Part shown: positions 43,581 to 52,367 of the stretch, in pieces
Position numbering within the stretch: position 1 is the stretch's first letter
Layout of the letters: every line of letters begins with the position of its first letter
Origin: Dyadobacter sp. CY326
GTDB lineage: Bacteria > Bacteroidota > Bacteroidia > Cytophagales > Spirosomataceae
Length of the DNA: 64,000 bases
Assembly (NCBI RefSeq): GCF_021390515.1
Contig: NZ_JAJUXI010000008.1
Location: 62,001-126,000, forward strand
Direction: 5' to 3'
Program-made: the position numbers and the translations under genes
The notes under the pieces: generated by a model
Databases searched by the model: none
Seen by the model: the letters and a program-made list of their open reading frames with translations, nothing else
What the model was told of the DNA's origin: nothing

Positions 43581-45483
43581 TGGATGTCAGTAATTGTTGC
43601 CCTGTTTCCCAGAGTGTAAAATGAAACGTGCTGCCATTTCCAGGCTGCGATTCTACCCAAATCCGGCCGTTATGCCGCTCGACAACCTTTTTACAGATTG
43701 CCAGACCCATCCCTGCTCCGGGATAATTTCGTGCCTCGTGCAACCTTCGGAATGGGTCAAAAATCTTTGCCGTGCTTGCTGAATCCATGCCAATTCCATT
43801 GTCAGAAATCGAGTAATGATTTACTCCATTCTGATCCGAATGCGTTATTTTAATGATCGGCTGCCTGCCATTGGTAAATTTAATGGCGTTGCTGATCAGG
43901 TTTTGAAACAATTGCATCAACTGCACCTTATCACCTTTAATCACCTTTCCCTCCTGTCTCTCAAAAGAAATCACCGTGTCCGTGGCGTCCAGAGAGCCTT
44001 TCAGATTTAACAGAATGTGTTCAAAAAATTCATCGACCGGCAACTCGTCTGCATTAAGCTTGCCCTTGTTCACCTGAGAATAATTCAGCACGTTCGCGAT
44101 GAGCTCCTTCATTCTGTTGGCCGCCAATGTGGATTTGCTCACATATTGGCCAATTTCATCCAATTTCCCCTTTGCAATTCTATCATTGATCAAATGCAGA
44201 AAACTCTTCACAGTCCGCAGCGGCTCCTGCAAATCGTGGGAAACAATCGATGTGAATTGTTCCAGGTCGTTGTTTGTGCGCGACAGTTCAGCATTAATGA
44301 CCTCCATTTCACGCGCAATTTGCCTATATTTTTCCGAGTTGTCCTGCGCGATCTGTTCTGCTTTTTTACGTTCCGTCAGATCCCTAGTGACCTTGGAAAA
44401 CCCAACCAAATTCCGGTCCTGATTGTAAACGGCTGTAATGACAACATTGGCCCAAAACCTGCTTCCGTCCTTTCTGATGCGCCAGCCTTCTTCCTCATAT
44501 TTTCCCACCTGCCGCGCAACTTTCAGTTCATACGCGGGCTTACCATTGAAAATTTCATCCTCGGGATAAAAAATTGAAAAATATTTCCCGATAACCTCAT
44601 GCGGCATGTAACCTTTGATTCTTTTGGCGCCTTCGTTCCAGCTCACGATCCGGCCTTTTTCATCCAGCATAAAAATTGCGTAATCCGTAACCTGCTCAAC
44701 AAGAAGCCGATAGCGCTCCTCACTTTGGCGAATTGCTGCTTTTTCTCTGTTTTGCTCCGTTAAATCTTTGGTTACTTTGGAAAAACCAATGAGCTTGTTT
44801 TCATCATTATAAAGGGCAGTAAGCACAATGCTGGCCCAAAATACCGACCCATTTTTCTTAACCCGCCAACCTTCTTCTTCATACTTTCCCACATTGCGGG
44901 CAGTTTCCAGTTCGATGGCAGGTTTGTTGCTGAGTAAATCGTGGGCATTGTAAAAAATAGAGAAGTGTTTACCAATAATTTCACTGGAAAAATATCCCGT
45001 AAGCTGTTGACCTCCCTCATTCCAGGTGACAATATTTCCCTCGGCATCGAGCATGTAAATCGAATAATCCTGCACGCCCTCAACGAGCAAACGGAAGCGC
45101 TCTTCACTTTCGCGAAGCGCAACTTCTTCATGCTTCCGCTCCGTGATGTCGCGGATCATACACGCAAATCCCTTGTGACGTCCATCGGCTTCGTATAACG
45201 GAGCCAATGTCGTTTCAGCCCAATATTTAGCCCCGTCGACGCGGCGGTTCCAGGCTTGATATGTCACTTTTCCTTTCGAAACCGCAGCGCTTAACTCGTA
45301 ACTGGTTTTAAGGTTATCGGTGTGGTCAAATGTCAGATAATGCAGCGGCTTTTCCAGCAGGACCGCATGATCGAAGCCCGTCAAAGTCAACGTTGCCGGA
45401 TTGCAGTAAAGAATATTGCCAAAAGTATCCAGCTTCAAAACTGCTTCCGCCAGACCTTCCAGTAATGACTTCGCTGAATCCAT
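43567..45483 (-). CDS. Three-PAS sensor histidine kinase
   Basis: 638 residues, no membrane segment. PAS 1 spans about 1-115, PAS 2 about 122-250 and PAS 3 about 252-380. PAS 2 and PAS 3 are very similar over their lengths, including ITWNEG/VSWNEG-type phrases, (G/H)KxFSIFY and GKYEEEGWR(V/I)(K/R)K(N/D)GSxFWA, so they look like an internal duplication. A PAC-type tail ends each. The kinase has His416 (VSHDLQEPLRT), the N-box LISNAIKF, DNGIGMD and GAGMGLAICKK. The soluble layout fits sensing of a cytoplasmic cue, perhaps redox or light; no cofactor-binding Cys or heme site was identified. It couples to the receiver gene by a 14-base overlap. Confidence 0.92.
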   Translation of the reverse strand: MDSAKSLLEGLAEAVLKLDTFGNILYCNPATLTLTGFDHAVLLEKPLHYLTFDHTDNLKTSYELSAAVSKGKVTYQAWNRRVDGAKYWAETTLAPLYEADGRHKGFACMIRDITERKHEEVALRESEERFRLLVEGVQDYSIYMLDAEGNIVTWNEGGQQLTGYFSSEIIGKHFSIFYNAHDLLSNKPAIELETARNVGKYEEEGWRVKKNGSVFWASIVLTALYNDENKLIGFSKVTKDLTEQNREKAAIRQSEERYRLLVEQVTDYAIFMLDEKGRIVSWNEGAKRIKGYMPHEVIGKYFSIFYPEDEIFNGKPAYELKVARQVGKYEEEGWRIRKDGSRFWANVVITAVYNQDRNLVGFSKVTRDLTERKKAEQIAQDNSEKYRQIAREMEVINAELSRTNNDLEQFTSIVSHDLQEPLRTVKSFLHLINDRIAKGKLDEIGQYVSKSTLAANRMKELIANVLNYSQVNKGKLNADELPVDEFFEHILLNLKGSLDATDTVISFERQEGKVIKGDKVQLMQLFQNLISNAIKFTNGRQPIIKITHSDQNGVNHYSISDNGIGMDSASTAKIFDPFRRLHEARNYPGAGMGLAICKKVVERHNGRIWVESQPGNGSTFHFTLWETGQQLLTSNESI

Positions 45484-45582
45484 AGTGGTTTTGGGTTAAA
45501 ATGAGGCGCAAAGTTATCATAACATTGCACTAAGCAAATGTCAATTTTACGATTCTGTTTGCGAAAAGTCGTCAAATTATTG

Positions 45583-46869
45583 CTACGCGTTTTCCTGATG
45601 CGCAAGGAACCTGATCCGGACCAATGTTCCCTGCCCGGGTTCATTTTCAATGTCCATACTTGCTTTTAGGAGCTCACAAAGCTTTTTGACAATGAATAAA
45701 CCCAACCCTTCGGTCTCTCCGTTGCGTTTTGGATTCTGTTTGATCGCCTCGGTTGAGGGCGCATGATCGAGGGGATATTCTGATGTCCCGCCCGCCTGAT
45801 GGCTGCTGCTCAGCTGGCTCAGCGGCTTCAATTGCTCCGCAAGGAGCGCCGCAGGACTGCTGGCAGAAAATCCGGGTCCGGTGTCTTGAATGCTTAGGAT
45901 CCAGCGGGTGTCGTTTTCCTGGGCCCACGAAATATAAATGCCGCCTTTCGTGGTGTATTTGAGGGCGTTAAGAAGCAGATTTTGCACAATGCGCTGAATT
46001 TTTACGGGATCGCTCGTTACAATAAGATGTTCCGGACCTTCGCCTTTTAAAACAAGGTTACGGTCTTTAATAAGCGGCTGGACGGTTGCGATGACCTTGT
46101 TAAGCAACTCGGCGGCGTCAAACTCTTTCAATTCCAAAGTTTCCTGTCCAGCCTCAATGCGCGAGAAGTCGCTGAGTTGCAGTAACATTTCCTTGACCGA
46201 GCTCAGGTTTCTATTCAGCATTTCAAACAAATGAATGCGATCCTCTTCGTTATCGGGCATTTCAAGCAACTGGGAAGCGCCCAGCAGCACACCAAAGCTG
46301 GATCGGAGATCGTGCGTGCTTTCTCGCAATCTTTTGGTCCGGTTCTCACCTAATTCTTCAAGCTGACGAAGGGCCTGCATGGTGGCGCTGGCTTTTTCTG
46401 CAGCATTCGTTTGCCGCAGCTCATCATAATACAGCACACTGCCCCGGCTGGCTCCCTGTGAAATATGCAACACTTGCGCGTGCACTTCCAGCACCACATC
46501 GGCCGACAAGCTTTGTATTTCCTGATGATATGCAGTGATCGATTCCAGCACAATGCGAAAGAGATGCTCCAGTTCCACAAGCAGTTCGGGCAGCGAATAG
46601 CCGCGTTGCCAGCGATGCAGCCCATGCGCCTGACCGATCATCACGACGTCCGACTCTTCGGGTAATTTGGCCAAACGCTGATTGAGGATATTCAGCATCA
46701 CAGGCGCCTGATCATTGAATTCTTCGCGGGAGAAGCTCGTCTTACTGAACATGATCAGGTCCTGAGCGCAAATCGTGCGCCATTTATTGAGAATACTTTC
46801 ACGTTGAATCGTCAAATGATGCAGAAGCTCTTCTAACTGCTTTTCTATCTTTTGGGGCGCTTTTGCCAT
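45583..46869 (-). CDS. Cytoplasmic sensor histidine kinase with RsbRD-like N-terminal helix bundle
   Basis: 428 residues without membrane segments. The N-terminal 160 residues are helical and resemble the RsbRD/globin-like sensor domain (ESILNKWRTICAQDLIMFSK, HGLHRWQRGYSLPELLVELEHLF). The kinase core has His186 (STHDLRSSFG), the N-box LLLNALKYT, DTGPGF, and a G2-type EGLGLFIVKKL. An insert of about 40 residues rich in Ser, Gln and Pro separates the G1 box from G2. The gene ends 99 bp before the three-PAS kinase gene on the same strand, so the whole block may respond to related signals. Confidence 0.88.
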   Translation of the reverse strand: MAKAPQKIEKQLEELLHHLTIQRESILNKWRTICAQDLIMFSKTSFSREEFNDQAPVMLNILNQRLAKLPEESDVVMIGQAHGLHRWQRGYSLPELLVELEHLFRIVLESITAYHQEIQSLSADVVLEVHAQVLHISQGASRGSVLYYDELRQTNAAEKASATMQALRQLEELGENRTKRLRESTHDLRSSFGVLLGASQLLEMPDNEEDRIHLFEMLNRNLSSVKEMLLQLSDFSRIEAGQETLELKEFDAAELLNKVIATVQPLIKDRNLVLKGEGPEHLIVTSDPVKIQRIVQNLLLNALKYTTKGGIYISWAQENDTRWILSIQDTGPGFSASSPAALLAEQLKPLSQLSSSHQAGGTSEYPLDHAPSTEAIKQNPKRNGETEGLGLFIVKKLCELLKASMDIENEPGQGTLVRIRFLAHQENA

Positions 46870-47046
46870 AATTAAGGGGTTTACATAAATCTGCTGCCTT
46901 GGAATACTTTTTATGTATGAGCGTGGAACTTTCGCATTCGCCAGGCTTCAATTTGTATCCGACGAGTGCCTTGAGTGTAACTTAAATAAAAGTTGAATAG
47001 TTTTTTCAAGCGCAAAAAGCCTAACCTTTAAATCAAAAAACATACT

Positions 47047-48129
47047 ATGGCCTTTATTGACATTGTCCTCAGACCGCCTTCTTACGGATGGCAAGATGCT
47101 AACGGAAACCTTGTGAAGCCGAGCCCAGGACAGATCTTCCGGGAATTCTTTTCAAGACTCAACATCTTCAAAAGCCGCAAAGCGTGGCTTCCTTTAATGA
47201 GCTGGACAAAGGTGGTTTTAATGTTGCCATTTCTCGCCTTGTTTATATTCAAATATTTTAGTCTGGGAATGTTCATGGCCGCATTTGTGTACAGCATGAT
47301 CATCATGGGAACACACGGGACGATTTGGCATCATCGCTATTGCACGCATGGCGCATATAAGTTTCGAAATAAGTTCTGGCGGTTTTTTACCCAAAATCTG
47401 ACCATCAGCATGATTCCTGAGGAGATTTACGTCGTGTCCCATCACGTTCATCATGCCAAGTCCGATCAGCCGGGTGATCCGTACAACGCGAGTGCAGGTT
47501 TTCTTTATTGTTTTCTGGCCGATGTAAATCATCAGCCTATCGCGCAAAACCTGAGCGAAGCGGATTACAATCGGGTGAAATTATTAATGAAGCACACCGG
47601 TGTGAAAGGAAACACATATGCGCAATATCTCAAATGGGGATCGTATGTCAATCCCAAAAGTGCCGTCATTTCCTGGATTCTGAACTGGTCGTTTTGGTAT
47701 ATGGCTTTTTACTTAATGGGCGGGCACGCACTGGCTTGCACCCTATTTGGTGCAGCAGGATTTTGGGCAGTTGGTGTGCGGACATTCAATTATGAAGGGC
47801 ACGGAAAAGGACAAAAAGTTCAGCGGGAAGGCGTTGACTTTCAGACGAAAGACAACTCGATTAATCAGCTATGGCCGGGAATCGTCGCCGGAGAATGGCA
47901 TAATAACCATCACCTTTTCCCCAAAAGCGCACGTAGCGGTTTTAAACCACACCAGATTGATATGGCCTGGTATTACATTAAATTCATGAATGTAATTGGT
48001 GCCGTAAGCAGTTACAGAGATTCCAAACAACAGTTTTTAAGGCAATATCACTTGCCATATCTGGAAAGAAAACAAGGCATTCAGCATTTTTCCGAGGGTC
48101 AAGTCGTAACTAACGACTCACAATTGTGA
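47047..48129 (+). CDS. Membrane fatty acid (acyl-CoA type) desaturase
   Basis: 360 residues with about four membrane segments. All three histidine boxes of delta-9-type membrane desaturases are intact: His90, His95, His96 and His101 (HGTIWHHRYCTH), HHVHH (132-136) and HNNHH (285-289). These bind a di-iron centre used to add a double bond to a fatty acyl chain. The start has its normal family beginning (MAFIDIVLRPPSYGWQD). The gene stands alone, divergent from the kinase gene 177 bp away. The stop codon lies in a long palindrome shared with the next gene. Confidence 0.92.
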   Translation: MAFIDIVLRPPSYGWQDANGNLVKPSPGQIFREFFSRLNIFKSRKAWLPLMSWTKVVLMLPFLALFIFKYFSLGMFMAAFVYSMIIMGTHGTIWHHRYCTHGAYKFRNKFWRFFTQNLTISMIPEEIYVVSHHVHHAKSDQPGDPYNASAGFLYCFLADVNHQPIAQNLSEADYNRVKLLMKHTGVKGNTYAQYLKWGSYVNPKSAVISWILNWSFWYMAFYLMGGHALACTLFGAAGFWAVGVRTFNYEGHGKGQKVQREGVDFQTKDNSINQLWPGIVAGEWHNNHHLFPKSARSGFKPHQIDMAWYYIKFMNVIGAVSSYRDSKQQFLRQYHLPYLERKQGIQHFSEGQVVTNDSQL

Positions 48130-48140
48130 GCCGTTAGTTA
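48107..48140. terminator. 34-bp palindrome spanning two convergent stop codons
   Basis: TAACTAACGACTCACAA (48107-48123) pairs with TTGTGAGCCGTTAGTTA (48124-48140) at 16 of 17 positions. Both stop codons, at 48127-48129 (+) and 48134-48136 (-), lie inside it. It would form a hairpin on either transcript, so a bidirectional terminator or RNA end protector is likely. A T-run is absent. Confidence 0.65.
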
Positions 48141-48592
48141 TAAATGACTAATCCTCGAGGCGGAATTGTCATCCGGATGCATTTCCCGTTTCTAACTTCA
48201 ACATTCAGCTCAGCCGGGCTTTGATCAGATGAAAACATACGCAGCGCCTTGCCGCCAATCGGATGAATGTCATCATCGATGGTCACATAAACAGCCGCTT
48301 GGTTCTGCGCATCCAGGTTGATTGCGCAAACGAGTTCTTGGTCATCTAGGATGCGCGACCACGCAATAACCCTCGCACCGCGCACATTATCCAGATCTAT
48401 AAAACCGAAATCAGTTCCGTCTGTGGAGATGGGCCGCCAGTGATGATCGCCGTCCCGCAAAGCTGGCTGCGATTGGATCAGTGACTGAAGGCTATCCATA
48501 AGCTCCGGCCTGCTTTTGAAATCCTCGAAAAAGTTAAGCATCGCCGTTTGGTAACTGTCAGTTGCCCATAATGTTTTGTCAATCGTTTCCAT
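48134..48592 (-). CDS. Stand-alone GH13 C-terminal-like beta-sandwich protein
   Basis: 152 residues. The sequence from LRDGDHHWRPISTDG through VIAWSRILDDQELVCAINLDAQN resembles the last part of the barrel and the C-terminal beta-sandwich of GH13 alpha-glucan enzymes (pattern ...YFRPISGDG..., SRILDDQEVLVVAN). The catalytic barrel is absent, as the protein begins with only about 45 residues before it, and there is no signal peptide. It may be a gene remnant, a free carbohydrate-binding domain or a family of small proteins. No amylase gene is nearby. The start is the first ATG of the frame. Confidence 0.55.
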   Translation of the reverse strand: METIDKTLWATDSYQTAMLNFFEDFKSRPELMDSLQSLIQSQPALRDGDHHWRPISTDGTDFGFIDLDNVRGARVIAWSRILDDQELVCAINLDAQNQAAVYVTIDDDIHPIGGKALRMFSSDQSPAELNVEVRNGKCIRMTIPPRGLVIYN

Positions 48593-48754
48593 TTGTCCTT
48601 CCCATTATTACCTCGACACATCGCCAGGTTAGCTGACGCCTGTCAAAGTCATGCCAGAGCGGTTTGTTGCGCATGAATGGAAGGCGACATTAATAAATTT
48701 TAGGACTAATTTTAATGCATCTCAATCACAAATCGATTTGTAGAAAATCCCTTT

Positions 48755-49306
48755 ATGGAAAGAACACACGCCTCAACCGAAGAACCGACCAAAAAGCCGC
48801 TCGTTGCGACATTTGTGATTTCGGAATCTGCGCAAAACTATTTCAATGCATTGCGGAAACAACATTTCCCTCCAGAGCGAAATTATCTGGATGCACATTT
48901 GACCATTTTCCATGCGCTGCCGGACGAACCCTGGATCGTGGAAGACATGCAGGCACTTGTAGAAACCCAGCAGCCGTTTGAAGCCAATGTGCAGTCCATT
49001 CAATCGTTGGGTGGCGGCACTGCATTCAAAATCGTCTCACCCGAACTGCCTATATTACATCAGAAGCTTCAAAAAAAATGGTTCGATTTCTTGACGAAAC
49101 AGGATCAGCAGAAAAGGAATTTCCATATAACCGTTCAAAACAAAGTGGAATCGCCAGTTGCCAAGCAGTTGCAGGCCGAGCTGGCAAAAGACTTCGAGCC
49201 TTTCAGCTTCACAGTCTATGGCATTAAGTTGTGGCGCTATCACAACGGCCCCTGGGAATTTCTAATGAAATTGGACTTTGCGGGTCAATCGGCTGCTAAC
49301 AAGTAA
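48755..49306 (+). CDS. 2'-5' RNA ligase / cyclic phosphodiesterase-like (2H) protein
   Basis: 183 residues. The two HxT motifs of the 2H superfamily are present at the expected spacing: HLTIF (His48, Thr50) and HITVQ (His124, Thr126). They define the active site of 2'-5' RNA ligases and 2',3'-cyclic phosphodiesterases. The rest of the fold (SLGGGTAFKI, LHQKLQKKW, FSFTVYGIKLWRY) matches. The N-terminal 15 residues are charged and probably disordered; the ATG is the first of the frame. Acting on RNA 2',3'-cyclic ends or nucleotides is likely, but the native substrate is unknown. Confidence 0.85.
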   Translation: MERTHASTEEPTKKPLVATFVISESAQNYFNALRKQHFPPERNYLDAHLTIFHALPDEPWIVEDMQALVETQQPFEANVQSIQSLGGGTAFKIVSPELPILHQKLQKKWFDFLTKQDQQKRNFHITVQNKVESPVAKQLQAELAKDFEPFSFTVYGIKLWRYHNGPWEFLMKLDFAGQSAANK

Positions 49307-49323
49307 CCACTTAATAATTTAGC

Positions 49324-49356
49324 GACACGTGCAACGGATTTTGCTGCATACGTGTC
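49324..49356 (+). terminator. Weak hairpin after the 2H gene
   Basis: A bulged inverted repeat (GACACGT at 49324-49330 with ACGTGTC at 49350-49356, extended by GCA/TGC) lies 18 bases after the stop codon. It is followed by CTCTCTT instead of a clean T-run, so the terminator call is tentative. Confidence 0.35.
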
Positions 49357-49426
49357 TCTCTTGGCGTAAAGCTGTTTCAGTTATTCCTAACTGCAACGCT
49401 TTGATCACTTACCCTTTACAATCGCC

Positions 49427-49873
49427 ATGAGAAAAAAAATCAGTTTTTTTTCCAGTCTAATCCTATTGCCTTTTTTGGAAATTTCCTGCAATCAGCCGGG
49501 TGATCAAAACGGCTGTTACAGTGGCAAGTTTCTGGGCGTGCATTGCGACAGGGTCATTATTCAAATTGATGAGTCAAACGGCGAAGGCATTCGCTGGACA
49601 AGCAATGGGAAAGTTTATGAAAATTGCGTTGCAACCACGGCATTGCTGGATCTTCCGCTTCCGCAGGATTCCATTATTTTTTTAATGTTTGAAAAAAATG
49701 CGGCTTCAAAAGTGCTTTCGAATGCATCCCAATGTGAGTCCCTGCCTGTGGTCGATATCACTTATGTGGCCGATCACCCATGTTATCAAATCCGCAATGT
49801 TGACGTGCCCTTGAATGAAATGCCCGTCAGCAACAATCAAAGTGCCACTAACTTCCCTTTGGTGAGATTGTGA
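49427..49873 (+). CDS. Hypothetical Cys-rich lipoprotein
   Basis: 148 residues. A signal peptide with lipobox LEISC (Cys21) is followed by a mature chain with several Cys residues (CYSGKFLGVHCD, NCVAT, QCESL, HPCYQI), possibly disulfide-linked. No family was recognised. It stands alone, with a 472-bp gene-free stretch downstream and the 2H gene upstream. Confidence 0.65.
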   Translation: MRKKISFFSSLILLPFLEISCNQPGDQNGCYSGKFLGVHCDRVIIQIDESNGEGIRWTSNGKVYENCVATTALLDLPLPQDSIIFLMFEKNAASKVLSNASQCESLPVVDITYVADHPCYQIRNVDVPLNEMPVSNNQSATNFPLVRL

Positions 49874-50345
49874 TCCCGTTTTAAGTGCCTAATCGGACCA
49901 TTTTCACTTCTTAAAATTGAATTTATATTTGGATAAATTCCCGCTTCACCGTTTACTCAATATCAAGCTTAATATTTGGATCCAAGTATTAAGTGAATTA
50001 CCTTTTCATTAAGTTTTCAAGTCAAGAAAACACAACCTGCCTTTTAAAAACGCCCATCCAATTTTCCTGAAAATGCAAGTAAGATTTATTTCTTACTGTA
50101 AATTATTGTTGCCGGTTAAATCAATTTTACAATCTATTTAAATGATAAATTGACTATTCATTTTATTGAAAAGTCAATGCTATTATTTAAAAAAAGTCCT
50201 CCAATTTAATTCACATTAATTTATTCATTCATTCATTCATTCATTCATTCATTCAGTCATTCAGTCATTCAGTCATTCATAAAGTATTAAAAATTACCCC
50301 AAGAACTTACTTCTATTTATCATCTACACTTTAAACAACAAACAA
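49874..50345. other. AT-rich 472-bp intergenic region
   Basis: The longest gene-free stretch in the window. It is strongly AT-rich and has a weak inverted repeat (ATTGACT 50149-50155 with AGTCAAT 50172-50178). It ends with an ATTC microsatellite just before the M6 protease gene. I saw no open frame of note and no exact TAnnTTTG element, although TACACTTTA at 50325 is near the start codon. Its low GC compared with the flanks hints at a regulatory or recently acquired segment. Confidence 0.6.
50222..50280. repeat. ATTC tetranucleotide and AGTCATTC octanucleotide repeat
   Basis: About eight ATTC units (50223-50254) are followed by three AGTCATTC units (to about 50278). It lies 66 bp upstream of the M6 protease start codon. 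The same tetranucleotide appears inside the minisatellite at 35.2 kb. Confidence 0.9.
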
Positions 50346-52079
50346 ATGGCAGCACCATTTCTCAATGAGCGATTTACATTTACCAATCCTGACGAAAGCA
50401 CAGTGGAGGTAATTGGAACCGGTAATCAATTCTTTGCGCACTTTGAAACAGATGATGGATATACTGTCATTCAAGATCCGCAATCGGGTTACTTTACCTA
50501 TGCGCAAACTTCCGATGACAAGAGTCAATTATTGCCTGTCAACAATGGCATTGTTGGTAAGGCAGATCCCGGTTTGCTCAATCTTGAAAAGCATGCGCGG
50601 GTCATTAAAAGTGCAGCCCGAAGCATTGTGAGTTCTTCTGATCTGCTTCAAAGCACAGAGCCGAGATGGAAAAAACGCAGGGAAGAAAAGAAGGCCGCAA
50701 AAATCAATAATATGAATGCCGGCTTGCGGTCCGGCCCCACTTCTGCGCCGACGGTTGGTAATTATGTCGGGCTTTGCATTCTTATTGAATTCCCTGATGT
50801 TCCGCAAACCATTGCCAGGCAAAACGTGGTCGATTTTTGTAATCAAACAGGTTACTCCGGCTATGGAAATAACGGTTCGGTGAAGGACTATTTTTTCGAT
50901 AATTCGAGAGGGCGGCTGACTTACACGAATGTGGTAACGGAATATTACACGGCGGCACACAATCGCTCACATTACACGGACCCGGCGATTCCATTCGGCA
51001 CGCGGGCGAGAGAGCTGATTGTGGAAGCACTGAATCACCTGAAATCAAACAGTTTCGATTTCAGTCAATTGACATCTGACGGAAGCGGTTTCATTTTCGC
51101 TTTGAATGTCTTCTATGCGGGCGACCGGGTCAATAGTTGGAGCCAGGGACTGTGGCCACACCAATGGGCGCTTGGATCAGCATTTGACGCGGGTGGCGGG
51201 AAAAAATTCTCTGATTATCAGATTACTAACATGGGTAGCGGCCTTTCGCTCCGCACTTTTTGTCATGAGAACGGCCACATGATTTGCGATTTTCCCGACC
51301 TCTACGATTATGGGAGTGAATCCACCGCAATCGGCCATTATTGCCTCATGTGTTATGGCGGAAATGATTTGAATCCGGTGCAGGTTGGCGCTTATTTAAA
51401 AAACGAGGCCGGCTGGACGACAAATCTGAACACCATTACGCCGGGCATTACGGCCAGTCTGAACGCAGCCAACAATGATTTTTATATTCATTCCAAGAGT
51501 GCCACCGAATATTTTATCATTGAAAACAGGCAAAACACCGGGCGCGACGCCTCACTTCCGGATGCCGGACTCGCGATATGGCACGTGGATGAAACAGGAA
51601 ATAACAGCAATGAGCAAATGACCGCGGCCGAGCATTATCAATGTTCATTGGAGCAGGCCGACAACAGCTTCGACCTCGAACACGGCGCGAACACCGGCGA
51701 TGCAAATGACCTGTTTGGTGCCCCCGGAACCACGCAATTCAATGATGCCACCGGGCCCAACAGCAAATGGTGGGACGGCAGCAATTCCGGTCTCAAAATA
51801 TCGGAAATCTCTGCACCGGGCGCGATCATGACCTTCAAAGCATTGGGTGTAGCGGGTTGGGTTTTTGGTAAAAATGTCAGCTATGTGAGTGGCGATCACA
51901 ACACAAAATGGGCGCACACCATTATCCAGGGTTATGATGGCTGGCGAAGAATTAAACCTTCTTCCGCAGATGGCATTACCAATATGCTAATCATCCTGAA
52001 AACCGCTGTAAACTACAACAAAAAGGTCAATATTCTTTTTGAAGAAAACGGCGAAGTAAGCGGTATTTACATGTCTTAA
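50346..52079 (+). CDS. M6 (immune inhibitor A-like) metalloprotease with C-terminal YVS/YMS domain
   Basis: 577 residues. The M6 peptidase core holds the zinc motif HENGH (His307, Glu308, His311) followed by CDFPDLYDYG, which fits the M6 pattern of the HENGHMLxGxPDLYDY type. Upstream are M6-typical LCILIEFPDVP and SVKDYFFDNSRGRLTYTNVV. The C-terminal 73 residues (about 505-577) form a separate domain starting WVFGKNVSYVS and ending GIYMS, which reappears as the next gene. No signal peptide is visible at the N-terminus (MAAPFLNERFTFT), unusual for a family that is normally secreted. The three genes 50346-52711 share strand and a strong terminator, so they form a cassette. Confidence 0.85.
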   Translation: MAAPFLNERFTFTNPDESTVEVIGTGNQFFAHFETDDGYTVIQDPQSGYFTYAQTSDDKSQLLPVNNGIVGKADPGLLNLEKHARVIKSAARSIVSSSDLLQSTEPRWKKRREEKKAAKINNMNAGLRSGPTSAPTVGNYVGLCILIEFPDVPQTIARQNVVDFCNQTGYSGYGNNGSVKDYFFDNSRGRLTYTNVVTEYYTAAHNRSHYTDPAIPFGTRARELIVEALNHLKSNSFDFSQLTSDGSGFIFALNVFYAGDRVNSWSQGLWPHQWALGSAFDAGGGKKFSDYQITNMGSGLSLRTFCHENGHMICDFPDLYDYGSESTAIGHYCLMCYGGNDLNPVQVGAYLKNEAGWTTNLNTITPGITASLNAANNDFYIHSKSATEYFIIENRQNTGRDASLPDAGLAIWHVDETGNNSNEQMTAAEHYQCSLEQADNSFDLEHGANTGDANDLFGAPGTTQFNDATGPNSKWWDGSNSGLKISEISAPGAIMTFKALGVAGWVFGKNVSYVSGDHNTKWAHTIIQGYDGWRRIKPSSADGITNMLIILKTAVNYNKKVNILFEENGEVSGIYMS

Positions 52080-52136
52080 TTAGCCAGTTCTATTTCTCTT
52101 TTATTCATCAATTTTCAACTTTTAATCTATACGATC

Positions 52137-52367
52137 ATGTGGTATTTTGGTAAAACTGTAAGATACGTTTCTTCATATGCAACGTCTAAAACCTGCCATG
52201 CAATTATCAATGGCATTCCTGAAATGACTGGCTGGTTAGGGATTGTTCCCGCATCAACGGACGGCGTAACAAATGTTATTTCTATTTTAACCGCCGCTGT
52301 TGCAAGTGGACATCAGGTTAATGTTGAAATTACGTCAAACACAATAACAGGCGTTTACATGTCTTAA
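52137..52367 (+). CDS. Stand-alone copy of the M6 protease C-terminal domain, 76 aa
   Basis: 76 residues, aligning along its whole length with the last 73 residues of the protease encoded 57 bp upstream: FGKxVxYVS, a His in the middle, GW, P(A/S)S(A/T)DG(I/V)TN, IL, AV, VN and G(I/V)YMS are shared. It has no signal peptide and no catalytic motif. Its stop codon overlaps the next start (TAATG). It may be an inhibitor or chaperone that mimics the protease tail, a binding partner or a duplicated targeting tag; none of this is shown. Confidence 0.8.
   Translation: MWYFGKTVRYVSSYATSKTCHAIINGIPEMTGWLGIVPASTDGVTNVISILTAAVASGHQVNVEITSNTITGVYMS

Noticed and set aside
44017-44577. 186-residue open frame on the plus strand
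   Set aside because: It mirrors the PAS/kinase gene on the other strand, whose motifs are clear.
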